Assembly (NCBI GenBank): GCA_037349315.1
Contig: JBAIAC010000051.1
Location: forward strand, 25,642,001-25,706,000
From: Chelydra serpentina
Taxonomy: Eukaryota > Chordata > Testudines > Chelydridae
Reading direction: 5' to 3'
Length of the DNA: 64,000 nucleotides
How positions within the stretch are numbered: position 1 is the first letter of the stretch; every line of letters begins with the position of its first letter. Of the stretch, positions 1 to 10,471 are shown piece after piece. Under the pieces are notes generated by a model. That model ran no database searches, was not told where the DNA came from, and saw only the letters and a program-made list of their open reading frames with translations. The translations under genes and the position numbers were made by a program.

Positions 1-1590
1 GCTGAAAAGATGGTGTTGCCAGGAGGGCTTTGGCTTCCTCGACCACGGGATGCTAATCCAGGAAGAACTGCTAGGCAGAGATGGCATTCACCTTTCAAGG
101 AGGGGAAAGACCCCATTTGGATACAGACTGGCTAACCTAGTGAGGAGGGCTTTAAACTAGGTTCAACGGGGACAGGTGAGCAAAGCCCACAGGTAAGTGG
201 AGAACATGGGGACCTGGGAGATGGATCGGAAATAGGAGGGGGCGTGGGCTCTAATGATAAAGAGATAGGAGGGTCAGGGAAAAACTGGGAGGCAAGATCA
301 AATCAGTATCTTAGATGCCTGTATACAAATGCGAGAAGTATGGGTAATAAGCAGGAAGAACTGGAAATGCTAATAAATAAATTCAACTATGACATTGTTG
401 GCATCACTGAAACTTGGTGGGATAATACACGATTGGAATGTTGGTATGGATGGGTACAGCTTACTCAGGAAGGACAGACAGGGGAAAAATGTACACACTT
501 GGACTGAGGTGGAGATGGATATAGGGGACAGAAGTTTTGAGAGTCTCTGGGTTAGGCTAAAAGGGGTAAAAAACAAGGTTGATGTCATGCTAGGAGTCTA
601 CTACAGGCCACCTAACCAGGTGGAAGAGGTGGATGAGGCTTTTTTTAAACAACTAACAAAATCATCCAAAGCCCAAGATTTGGTGGTGATGGGGGACTTC
701 AACTATCCAGATATATGTTGGGAAAATAACACAGCGGGGCACAGACTATCCAATAAGTTCTTGGACTGCATTGCAGACAACTTTTTATTTCAGAAGGTTG
801 AGAAAGCTACTGGTGGGAAGCTGTTCTAGATTTGATTTTAACAAATAGGGAGGAACTCGTTGAGAACTTGAAAGTAGAAGGCAGCTTGGGTGAAAGTGAT
901 CATGAAATCATAGAGTTCACAATTCTAAGGAAGGGTAGAAGGGAGTACAGCAAAATAGAGACAATGGATTTCAGGAAAGCAGATTTTGGTAAGCTCGGAG
1001 AGCTGATAGGTAAGGTCCCATGGGAATCAAGACTGAGGGGAAAAACAACTGAGGAGAGCTGGCAGTATTTCAAAGGGACAGTATTAAAGGCCCAAAAGCA
1101 AACTATTCCGCTGGGTTGGGAAGATAGAAAATGTGGCAAAAGACGACCTTGGCCTAACCACGAGATCTTGCAAGATCTAAAAAATAAAAAGGAGTCATAT
1201 AAAAAATGGAAACTAGGACAAATTACAAAGGATGAATATAAGCAAACCATGGGAATGCAGGGGCAAGATTAGAAAGGCAAAGGCACAAAATGAGCTCAAA
1301 CTAGCTACAGGAATAAAGGGAAACAAGAAAACTTTTTATCAATACATTAGAAGCAAGAGGAAGACCAAGGACAGGGTAGGCCCACTACTCAGTGAGGAGG
1401 GAGAAACAGTAACAGGAAACTTGGAAATGGCAGAGATGCTTAATGACTTCTTTGTTTCGGTCTTCACCGAGAAGTCTGAGGGAATGCCTAACATAGTGAA
1501 TGCAAATGGGAAGGGGAAAGGTTTAGAAGATAAAATAAAAAAAGAACAAGTTAAAAATCACTTAGCCCAGGTCTACACTAACCCCCCCTG

Positions 1591-1656
1591 TCGAACTAAG
1601 GTACGCAACTTCAGCTACGTGAATAACGTAGCTGAAGTCGAAGTACCTTAGTTCGA
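1591..1656. repeat. Internal hairpin 1 of the 296-bp MITE
   Basis: A 66-bp inverted repeat whose arms begin TCGAACTAAG and end CTTAGTTCGA, with a small loop around GAATA. The same 66-bp hairpin is at 30801-30866 and 39585-39650. Base pair 1601:1646 is G:C here and A:T in the other two copies. Confidence 0.85.
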
Positions 1657-1766
1657 ATGAAAAAGCACTTATCCGGGGTCCAGACGCGGCGCGCAGGCTC
1701 CCCCGTCGACTCTGCCTACTCCGTTGGTCGAGCTGGATTACCAGCGTCGACGACGGAGCACTTCCT

Positions 1767-1809
1767 GGTTCGATTTATCGCGTCTTGACAAGACGCGATA
1801 AATCGAACC
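1767..1809. repeat. Internal hairpin 2 of the 296-bp MITE
   Basis: A perfect inverted repeat: the arm 1767-1787 (starting GGTTCGATTTATCGCG) is the exact reverse complement of 1789-1809, with one base between them. The other two copies keep the hairpin with one or two mismatches. Confidence 0.85.
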
Positions 1810-3422
1810 CAGAACATCGATCGCGCGCCTCCGACCAGACGCGTAAGTATAGACATACCCTTAGATAAGTTAGATGCCTGCAAGTCACCAGGACCTGATG
1901 AAATGCATCCTAGAATACTCAAGGAGCTAATAGAGGAGGTATCTGAGGCTCTAGCTATTATCTTTGGTAAATCATGGGAGACAGGAGAGATTCCAGAAGA
2001 CTGGAAAAGGGCAAATATAGTGCCCATCTATAAAAAGGGAAATAAAAACAACCCAGGAAACTACAGACCAGTTAGTTTAACTTCTGTGCCAAGGAAAATA
2101 ATGGAGCAAGTAATTAAGGAAATCATCTGCAAACACTTGGAAGGTGGTAAGGTGATAGGGAATAGCCAGCATGGATTTGTAAAGAACAAATCATGTCAAA
2201 CCAATCAGATAGCTTTCTTTGATAGGATAACGAGTCCTGTGGATAAGGGAGAAGCGGTGGATGTGGTATACCTAGACTTTAGTAAGGCATTTGATACGGT
2301 CTTGCATGATATTCTTATCAATAAACTAGGGAAATACAACTTAGATGGGGCTACTATAAGGTGGGTGCGCAACTGGCTGGATAACCGTACTCAGAGAGTA
2401 GTTATAAATGGTTCCCAATCCTGCTGGAAAGGTATAACGAGTGGGGTTCCGCAAGGGTCTGTTTTGGGACCGGCTCTGTTCAATATCTTCATCAATGACT
2501 TGGATATTGGCATAGAAAGTACGCTTATTAAGTTTGCAGATGATACCAAACTGGGAGGGATTGCAACTGCTTTGGAGGATAGGGTCATAATTCAAAATGA
2601 TCTGGACAAATTGGAGAAATGGTCAGAGGTAAACAGGATGAAATTTAATAAGGACAAATGCAAAGTGCTCCACTTAGGTAGGAACAATCAGTTTCACACA
2701 TACAGAATGGGAGGAGGCGGTCTAGGAAGGAGTACGGCAGAAAGGGATCTAGGGGTTATAGTGGACCACAAGCTAAATATGAGTCAACAGTGTGATGCTG
2801 TTGCAAAAAAAGCAAACTTGATTCTGGGCTGCATTAACAGATGTGTTGTGCGCAAGACACGAGAAGTCATTCTTCCGCTCTACTCTGCGCTGGTTAGGCC
2901 TCAACTGGAGTATTGTGTCCAGTTCTGGGCACCGCATTTCAAGAAAGTTGTGGAGAAATTGGAGAGGGTCCAGAGAAGAGCAACAAGAATGATTAAGGAT
3001 CTAGATAACATGACCTATGAAGGAAGGCTGAAGGAATTGGGTTTGTTTAGTTTGGAAAAGAGAAGACTGAGAGGGGACATGATAGCGGTCTTCAGGTATC
3101 TAAAAGGGTGTCATAAGGAGGAGGGAGAAAACTTGTTCATCTTAGCATCTGAGGATAGAACAAGAAGCAATGGGCTTAAACTGCAGCAAGGGAGGTTTAG
3201 GTTGGACATTAGGAAAAAGTTCCTAACTGTCAGGGTGGTTAAACACTGGAATAAACTGCCCAGGGCGGTTGTGGAATCTCCATCTCTGGAGATATTTAAA
3301 AGTAGGTTAGATAAATGTCTATCAGGGATGGTCTAGACAGTAATTGGTCCTGCCATGAGGGCAGGGGGCTGGACTCGATGACCTCTCGAGGTCCCTTCCA
3401 GCCCTAGAATCTATGAATCTAT

Positions 3423-3990
3423 AAAGCAAAAAATTGTTGGTACGCAGAGATCTGAATGAAGTGGCTCGTTTCCCCAGGACCTACTCATCAGTGTGAGTAA
3501 AGACTTCACAATCTGGCCCAAAATGAATAAGTAAATACTTTTGAGAAATAGTATGCAGTTGTGTGATTGAAGAGTGTATTCTGATGTGCACACAAGGGGC
3601 AGAGTTAAGGTTATACATGCAACCTTCACTGTAGCATTTTGAGACTTTTGATTGTGTATCCATGAAATCTTAGTGTTTTCTTAATGCAGGGTTTATTTTT
3701 TTCCCCTTTTACATGGAAAACACATTGTGTTATTTCAGTTCTAGGCTGGTGCAACCCCACTGATTTCAGCATGAAAGTGGGGTAATGCAGAGGTGAATCA
3801 AGTTTATATAGTAAAAACCTCTGACTCTTTACCTGGTTTCTACAAAGAATAAATAGCAGACCAAATAACTATTTTAGCATCTGAGATAGCAAAGGAACTG
3901 AGTTTTATGATCAGTCTTGGACCTAATTTTTAGATTTCTATCCCTTCTTCTGTCCCCCTTTACTTAATAAAAGCCCTCAGCAAACCTCTT
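3423..3990. other. Unannotated intergenic stretch
   Basis: AT-leaning sequence between the CR1 tail and the first Harbinger element. I recognise no gene, repeat family or regulatory site here. Confidence 0.5.
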
Positions 3991-4917
3991 TGGCCTTGCC
4001 TTCACTGGCAAGTTTCTGCGCAGTAAAGCAGCTTTCTGCAGCGTAATTCCTGAGATGTAAACACTGCCAAGCCACTTACTGTGCAGTTGCAGCGCTGTAA
4101 AAAACCCACCCCAACGAGAGGCATATAGCTTTCTGCACCGGGGCTACAGCGCCAGTAGACACTCTGGTCGATTACAGCACTGCGATTGGCCTCCGGGAGG
4201 TATCCCACAATGCCTGTTCTCGCCTCTCTGGTCATCGATTTGAACTCTACTGCCCTGCCCTCAGGTGGCCAACCGTGAGCCCCACCCCTTAAATTCCTTG
4301 GGAATTTTTAAAGTCCCCTTCCTGTTTGTTCGGTGACGCGTGCAGTGGTCTCAGCGCATCTTTCCAGGTGACCATGCCTGCTCCACGCACCATGTGATCC
4401 CGCGCTTGGAACAATGCCGAGCTGCTGGACCTCATCAGCATTTGGGGAGAGGAGGTTGTCCAGTCCCAGCTGAACTCCAGCCATAGGAATTATGATACCT
4501 ACGGACAGATTTCTAGATGCATGACAGAAAGGGGCCATGACCGGGACACATTGCAGTGCAGGGTCAAAGTGAAGGAGCTATGGAATGCCTACCACAAGGT
4601 GCAGGAGGCAAACCAATGCTCTGGTGCCCACAAGCTGCCGGTGCTACAAAGAGCTGGACACGATACTTGAAGGCGACCCCACCTCCACTCCAAAGGCCAC
4701 TGTGGATACTTTGGTGGCTCGTGTGCCAGTCAAGAGTGGACCGAGCCAGGAGAAGAAAATCTTGGATGAGTATGTTGAGGGGGAGGGGGACCAGAGGCAG
4801 AGGATGACTTGGAGGTCAGAGATGCATGCAGCCAGGAGCACTTCTCTACCCTGAAGGAGGCTAGCCAGTCACAGCTGTCTGAGCTTGGTGAAGCGCAAAC
4901 AGGAGAGGAGGCCCCTG

Positions 4918-5619
4918 GTAAGTGGCTTTGATTTTGGGAATCACTGAAGCGAGTTATTGGGGACAGGAGGGTTGCAGAAAGCAGGCTTGTGTCTGTATGA
5001 TTCACGTACTACCACCTGAGTACGCTGAGTGGCAGAACAGGGTGTTGATGGACTCCCTTACTTTACGGGAATCTTCCTCAGAGATCTCCATGAAACTCTC
5101 ATGGAGATACTGGGCCATCCACTGCTGCCGGTTCCTTGGCAGAGCTGCTTTGCTTCTTGCCCCATTAACTGTGACTTTCCTGCACCACTCTGCCGTCACT
5201 GGGGGAGGGACCACTGCGGCACACAGGCGAGCCACATAAGGGCCAGGGCAGAAGCCGCAGGCTTGAAGACGACCCCCCCTTGATTCCCTGCTTACCCTCA
5301 GCAGTGAGATCTCTTCCAATGAACACAGCCTGTGGAAAATGTGGGGACAGGAATGATTATAAGCCCCCCCCGCCCCTACAGTGCTGGCTCTCCCCAAGAG
5401 CCACGTGCCCAATGTACAGTACAGTCCTGGAACACTGATTTCCCCTGCCCCTGCGGTTACTCACCATTTTTGGGGTCTTGTGGCTCATGTGTGCTTGCCT
5501 GGGGTCAGCCAGTTAGTGACAGGTATGTGAATAGTGGCTGTGTTTTAAATCACCGAATCAGTGGTCTCTGTGTTGTAAACAATACTGCTTCTGTAAAATG
5601 TTGCATTTTGGCTTCACAG
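4918..5619 (+). other. Probable intron of the Harbinger Myb-like gene
   Basis: The stretch begins GTAAGTGG and ends GGCTTCACAG, both good splice consensus. The flanking reading frames belong to the same protein family. The corresponding intron of element 2 lies at 61050-61717 on the - strand. Open frames inside it look fortuitous. Confidence 0.65.
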
Positions 5620-5789
5620 ATATGACCTTGGGAGCCCAGCCTCCCTCTTTGTTATCACCAGCTGAACGGCTGCACAGAATTAGAAAGCAGCCACGAAGAA
5701 CTAAAGAGGAGTTTCTGCATGAAGTTATGATGCACTCTGTGGCTGAAAAACAAGAACTGAAGGAGTGGCGGGACAGCGAGAAGAGGGAC

Positions 5790-6456
5790 TGTGACAGGGT
5801 TGGACTCACCCCTGCAGCGCCTCCTGCTGGTCGTCCTTGGGAATTATCTCACCAGTCTCTGGAGCACCTTCTGCAGGCCAGTGATCCGCCTGACCACTCT
5901 GGCCCATGTCCCTCCCAGGACCCAGTGCCCCTTTAACTGGGGTGTTGCCCCCTAGCAATACCCCCCAGATCTGGGTCTCCCCTCCCCAGGGGAACCCCCA
6001 ACCCACTATCCCCACCTCGCCTCAGTCATAGGCTACTGCCAGTCACCAGCTAGTCCCCGCGCCCTGGGGCAGACTGCAGTATAAGCCACTCATGACAGGC
6101 AAAGGGGGTTTGGAGCTGCTGCCTAAGCCTATCTGTGGGCTGCCCCCGAAACCCCAGTACCTACATGGGCCTAACTCTAGGCCACAGCCTGGGGTTTTCC
6201 CAGACTGGAGCTCCCCAGCTCCTCTGGCCTTCCCCAGCCCTGCTCCACCCTAGGTACCTGCTCAGGTCCCTGCAGCCAAGCCCTTCTCCCTTTACAGGCA
6301 GAGAGAGAGTCTGTTTGCTCTAGGCCCACTGCCCTCTTATAATTAACTGGCCACAGCTGTGGCTGCTTTGCCAGTCAGCCCAGCTCCTCAGCCTCAGCCC
6401 TCTCCCAGGGCTGTTTCCAGCCCCTCAGGGCAGGAGCGGGGTGCCACCCCGCTACA
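5790..6456 (-). mobile_element. Solo LTR inserted in the Harbinger Myb exon
   Basis: A 667-bp segment starts TGTGACAGGG and ends CCGCTACA, so it has the TG...CA ends of a retroviral-type LTR. It is flanked by a perfect 5-bp duplication GGGAC (5785-5789 and 6457-6461). Myb-gene sequence resumes immediately on both sides. No internal retroviral genes remain, so it is the product of LTR-LTR recombination. The - orientation is a weak call, based on a TTATAAGAG box read on that strand near 6340. Confidence 0.85.
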
Positions 6457-7119
6457 GGGACCAAAAGGAGAACACGGTGCGTCAGAATGAAGCCACGGAG
6501 CGGCTCTTAAAAGTAATGGAGCGCCAAGTGGACATGCTCCAGGTGCTACTAGCACTACAAACTGAGCAGCTCCGTGCCTTCCCTCCCCTGCAGACGCTGT
6601 CGCAAAACTCTTTCCCATGCGCCCCCCAGACACGGCCAACAAACTCTTATCAACCTCCTGGCTCCAGTCTGTACCCACTGCATTCCACTCCTGCCCCATC
6701 ACAGTCCAGCCCTGTGGACGCCCAGTACCCACTGCACTCAACACCCGTCCATCTGCAGTTTAGCCCTGCTGAAGTACAGTACCGACTGCACTGTGCTCCA
6801 GAGGACAAGGTTGCATATCATACCTGGACATACCCAAATCTTTAACGGTCCAGGGACCTCACCTCCACCTGGGACCCTCCCTTCCATCATCCCCCACAGT
6901 GCTGATGTGTTTTTTTGTTTGTCTCTCTCCTCCAGTTGTTTTTTAATAAAAGGATAGTTTTGGTTTGGAAGCAATCTTTATTCCATTCATTGAAAGCAAA
7001 CAGAGCCCTGCAAAGCAACAGGCAATTTTCTTAAACCTTCATAGTGCATCGTCTGCACCAATCACAATCACCTCCTAGCATTACAAGCACTGCACTCCGG
7101 AGCATAGCAACAAATATTA

Positions 7120-8347
7120 GAGGATTTCAGCTTCAAATTGCTGCCTCAAGGCATCCCTGATCCTTATGGCCCCACGCTGCACCCCTCTAATAGCCCGGTC
7201 TCTGGCTGTTCACATTTAGCCTCCAGGCGCTGAGCCTCAGCGGTCCAGCCCTGAGTGAAGCTTTCACCCTTCCCTTCACAAACATTATGGAGCACACAGC
7301 ACGTGGTTATAAGCATAGGAATATTGTCATTGACCAGGTCCAGCCTCCCATATAAGCAGCACCAGTGGGCCTTTAAATGGCCAAAAGCACACCCAACAGT
7401 AATTCCGCACTTGCTCAGCCTGAACCGTTCAGTTGAACCGCTTCTTGCTGCTGTCAAGGTGCCCTGTGTATGGCTTCATAAGCCACAGCATTAAGAGGTA
7501 GGCAGGATCTCCCAGGATCACAATGGGCATTGCGACTTTCCCTACAGTGATCTTCTGGTCCAGGAAGAAAGTCCCGGCTTGCAGCTTCCTGAACAGGCCA
7601 GTGTTCCGAAAGATGCGTACATCATGCACCTTTCCGGACCAGCCTGCATTAATGTCTGTGAAATGCCCACGGTGATCCACAAGCGCCTGGAGAACCATAG
7701 AGAAATACCCCTTCTGATTAATGTACTCGGAGGCTAGGTGGGCTGGTGCCAGAATTGGAATATATGTGCCATCTATCGCCCCTCTGCAGTTAGGGAAGCC
7801 CATTTGTGCAAAGCCATCCACAATGTCACACACGTTTCCCAGAGTCATGGTCTTTAGGAGCAGGATGCGATTAATGGCCCTGAACACTTCCGTCAACATG
7901 AGTCCAACGGTCGACTTTCCCACTCCGAACTGGTTAGCGACCGATCGGTAGCAGTCTGGAGTAGCCGGCTTCCACAGTGCAATCACCACGCGCTTCTCCA
8001 ATGACGGGGCAGCTCTCATTCTTGTGTCCTTGTGCTGCAGGGCTGGGGAAAGCTCACCACACAGTCCCATGAATGTGGCTTTCCTCATCCGAAAGTTCTG
8101 CAGCCACTGCTCGTCATCCCAGATGTGCATCACGATGTGATCCCACCACTCAGTGCTTGTTTCCCAAGCCCAAAAGTGGCGTTCCATTGTCCGTGAATGC
8201 CACAAGCAATCTCGTATTGTAGCTACTACGCGTGGCGAGATCAATGTCAAACTCCTCTTGCCTTTGTAGTTTAAGGAATAACTCCATTGCCACTCATGAC
8301 GTGTTAGTGAAAGTGAGCAGCATATTGGTCAACAGTGCGGGATCCAT
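7120..8347 (-). pseudogene. PIF/Harbinger DDE transposase, inactivated (catalytic Glu lost)
   Basis: Homologous to HARBI1-type transposases, which cut and rejoin transposon ends at TWA targets. The start is taken at the ATG complementary to 8345-8347 (MDPALLTNMLL). A TGA and a frameshift near 8210-8310 follow. The long open part at 7429-8250 contains TEWWDHIVM, FRMRKATF, an HTH-like NQFGVGKSTVG, the first catalytic Asp in GAIDGTYIPI and the second in HRGHFTDINAGWSGKVHD. After a frameshift near 7440 the last block reads VGCAFGHLKAHW. Element 2 has VECAFGHLKGHW there, so the catalytic Glu is Gly in this copy. A further shift near 7200 leads to a C-terminus like IRDALRQQFEAE. The gene is dead on several counts. 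Confidence 0.85.
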
Positions 8348-8713
8348 TCCTGCAGACCGAAGAGGCAGGGCGCGCAGTACACAAACAGTTGAAAGATGGC
8401 ACCAAATGTGGAAGGAAGCACAGGGATTGCTGGGATGCAAAGCAATGCATCACAGGGCATTGGGACAGGACCTAGGATGCCCCGCAACCCCCTCCACCTT
8501 CCCACAACTCTTAGCGGCAGAAAGGGAAGAGATGCTCTGTGGGATGGCTGCCCAGACTGCACCGCTCTGATTACTGCTGCAAGTGCTGCAAGTGTGAACA
8601 CGCTATTGCGCAGGCAGCTGACAGTGTGAACACACAGCAGCAGTTTCCCTTCAGCGCTCTCGGAGCGGCGCTGTAACTGCTGGCGATGTAACTCTGCCAG
8701 TGTAGACATACCC

Positions 8714-9634
8714 TTCCTGACTGTTCTTTCCCCTCTGCACACACAGCCACAGAAAATAATGTCAGCTCTGTATTGTCTTGACATTACAAGGCTTAAGGTC
8801 TTATAATGTGTTTGGCGACAACTCCAATAACAGCTGTTCAAGGCAGGGACCATCTACTACTCTGTGTTTGTACAGGGCCTAGCACCATGGGGCCCCATAG
8901 GCACTAGCAGAACAAACAAGACTGATAATTATTATAAAGTCATCCAGCCCTAATTCTGCTCCTTTTATTGTTCTCTCACTCCAAGAGCTCAGGAAGGGCC
9001 TTTATACACCTTAGAAGTCCAATTCTTTTTTCTTTTCAGGGCATATCTCCATTTCTTTCCCTTTGCCAAATGTCCCAGGAGTGTAGTTCTGCAGAGGGCA
9101 AGCAAACAGGGAATTGTCAATGATCCAACAGATAAGGAAGCACTCGTCAGCTGGAAGTAAACTAAATCTGAAGTGTTTCTTGGTAACAGAAGATAACAAG
9201 TGTTTCTTGGTAACAGAGAAGTCCCCCCCATTAGAAACAGCACTGGGGTGAGAGGTACAGAAATTTGATAGCTCAGATGAGATCACTTCCTAAAAAAAAT
9301 GAATCAGATGATTGGCCCCTCTCCGTGAACCTGTTTGCTGTTTCATCTCTCCACTGAAGACTCAGAGGGCTAGTCCACAGGAAAAATTTCCTCTGTGGGC
9401 CCAGGGTGATATGCAACTTGTGTGCAATTTTCAATTGTGTTTCTCATATTTCACTCACCTCCACAATTTCTTGATTATCTAGCATTATTTTGCCGTGTCT
9501 ATGAACCTCCTTTTCCTGACTTTTCCTGTTGGCACCCATATCCCTCTCCCCTGTCTCATTTAGCACTTATCAAGTTAAGGAGATTAGACCATTCACTGGC
9601 CTGGCAGAATTTAGGACTTTCTCCAATGGGCAGG
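8714..9634. other. Mostly unannotated; MIR-like SINE fragment near 8850-8935
   Basis: The fragment has the 'TGTACAGGGCCTAGCACCAT' block followed by a TTATTATAAA-like tail, which resembles the 3' half of ancient MIR-type SINEs. I see nothing recognisable in the rest. Confidence 0.4.
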
Positions 9635-9730
9635 GAAAGCATAGCCCCAGAGTTTAAAGCCAGAAGGGACTACCAGATCATTTACTCTGAAATCCTGTAC
9701 ATCACAGGCCAGCAACACCACCCAGCCACC
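9635..9730 (-). mobile_element. CR1 3'-end fragment
   Basis: The segment contains CCAGAAGGGACTACCAGATC and 'CAGGCCAGCAACACCACCCA'. Read on the - strand these match the 3' portion of a CR1 subfamily also seen at 17645. It is short and diverged. Confidence 0.55.
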
Positions 9731-10376
9731 CCCACACCAAGTCAACTATCAGAATTAGACCAAAATACTATAGCTCTCAGGAGATTCAGCTATTGCATGG
9801 GAAGACAACAGGAGGGTCTGAGGTGCACCAATCTACACTAGTCTCTCAGAACCTATAGAATGGCAAAGTTAGAGATATGCAATGAAGCTAGACCTCTGGA
9901 AGTCAATGAAGATGGGGCAGAGGCTCAAAAGAACATTAGGCCTCATATCTGAAACAAATTGGCCAAGCATCTAACGCCAGATCTGAGCAATCACAGTATA
10001 GTATCATCACTTCCGGTTTGGACCCAGGAGTTCCTACAACAGTGAATGAGACCAAGGGCGGGTCCAGGGTTCCCATGTGGGAGTGGCTATTGTGGAGGGG
10101 TCATACACTGAAGCTACTGGCTACCCATGTCAATGTTAATTAACAAAGAGGAAGTAGCAAAGAATTGGTATGGCCCTGTTATTATGGGGTAAGCACATGA
10201 TTACTATTTCTGTCTCCCAAGGCAGGTTACACAGCAATAGCTTTGGGCTTGCTAAGTGTAATTATACTAGGCAGGTTATTCATCCAGTTTTAAACCAGAC
10301 AATGCTCTTTCTGCGTGATTTGTCCCCCGTCTGGTACCAAGACAAAACTGGACATGGTTTTGTCCCGTATTGGATG
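9731..10376. other. Unannotated stretch
   Basis: No gene, repeat family or regulatory element recognised. Confidence 0.4.
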
Positions 10377-10471
10377 GGGACACCATTTCAAAGAGCGTGT
10401 AGCTCTGCCCTCCCCTGCCATGACCTTGCACACACCAGGGGTGGAGCGGTGTGCTCTTCATAATGGTGTCC
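10377..10471. repeat. Short inverted repeat (hairpin), 95 bp
   Basis: The left arm 10377-10397 (GGGGACACCATTTCAAAGAGC) pairs with 10451-10471 (GCTCTTCATAATGGTGTCCCC) with few mismatches. The 53 bases between them are GC-rich. It could be the remains of a MITE; no target duplication was seen. Confidence 0.6.

Larger units (their letters stand above)
1565..1860. mobile_element. 296-bp PIF/Harbinger-type MITE, copy 1, inside CR1 ORF
   Basis: A non-autonomous DNA transposon with ends CCCAGGTCTACACTAACC and (reverse complement of the right end) GGGTATGTCTATACTTACGC. It is flanked by a 3-bp duplication TTA (1562-1564 and 1861-1863), the preferred PIF/Harbinger target. Removing the element and one TTA rejoins the CR1 reading frame. 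The interior has no coding capacity but contains two strong hairpins: 1591-1656, and 1767-1809 with perfect 21-bp arms around one base. Two related copies occur at 30775 and 39559. Confidence 0.88.
244..3336 (+). pseudogene. CR1 ORF2: endonuclease plus reverse transcriptase, interrupted
   Basis: The product would nick target DNA and copy CR1 RNA by target-primed reverse transcription. Visible in order: endonuclease N-terminus at 300-420 (YTNARSM, then GITETWW), a frameshift near 480, the middle ([17 protein letters not shown]) to a stop at 827-829, the end of the endonuclease ([10 protein letters not shown]) to about 920, a linker with another frameshift near 1265, then reverse transcriptase. 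The RT half resumes after the MITE with SPGPDEMHPRILKEL and stays open to the TAG at 3334-3336. It contains [21 protein letters not shown] and the catalytic FADDTKLGG. The C-terminal part ends in HWNKLP and LEIFKSRLD. The MITE lies exactly at a Leu TTA codon. With two frameshifts, one stop and the insertion, this copy cannot make the full protein, but the last 470 codons are intact. Confidence 0.9.
1..3422 (+). mobile_element. CR1 LINE retrotransposon, 5' end outside window
   Basis: A CR1-clade LINE runs from the window edge to its 3' end at about 3422. The 3' untranslated part holds the conserved 'GACTCGATGACCTC' and 'TCCCTTCCAGCCCTAGAAT' blocks and ends in the CR1 tail of ATTCTATGA-like units. 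It encodes the apurinic-type endonuclease followed by reverse transcriptase, described in its own entry. Bases 1565-1860 are a later DNA-transposon insertion. It is the longest CR1 copy in the window; the others are 5'-truncated, as is usual for this clade. Confidence 0.93.
4374..6845 (+). pseudogene. Harbinger Myb/SANT-like DNA-binding gene (two exons, LTR-interrupted)
   Basis: In PIF/Harbinger elements this partner protein binds the transposon ends and carries the transposase into the nucleus. Exon 1 runs from ATG 4374 to a GTAAGT donor at 4918. It encodes a trihelix Myb/SANT-like domain (WNNAELLDLISIWG, then RNYDTYGQIS, then QCRVKVKELWNAYHK) and an acidic stretch. Exon 2 starts after TTCACAG at 5619 and reads MTLGAQPPSLLSPAERLHRI, followed by a basic and helical region, then a Pro/Ser-rich tail, to TAA at 6843-6845. 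Defects: TGA as codon 8 (probably from CGA), a frameshift near 4620, and an LTR at 5790-6456. The splice sites are inferred from consensus and from the matching arrangement in element 2. Confidence 0.75.
3991..8713. mobile_element. PIF/Harbinger DNA transposon 1 (two-gene, decayed)
   Basis: The element is bounded by related inverted ends: GGCCTTGCCTTCACTGGCAA on the left, and GGGTATGTCTACACTGGCAG as the reverse complement of the right end. It holds a Myb/SANT-like gene on + and a transposase gene on -, pointing at each other, the two-protein design typical of PIF/Harbinger. The left end is more diverged and I could not find a clean 3-bp duplication, so the boundary may be off by a few bases. 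A solo LTR of 667 bp lies inside. Both genes carry disabling changes. Confidence 0.85.

Noticed and set aside
8329..8853. 174-codon open frame on -
   Set aside because: It crosses the Harbinger right terminus into flanking DNA and has no family features.
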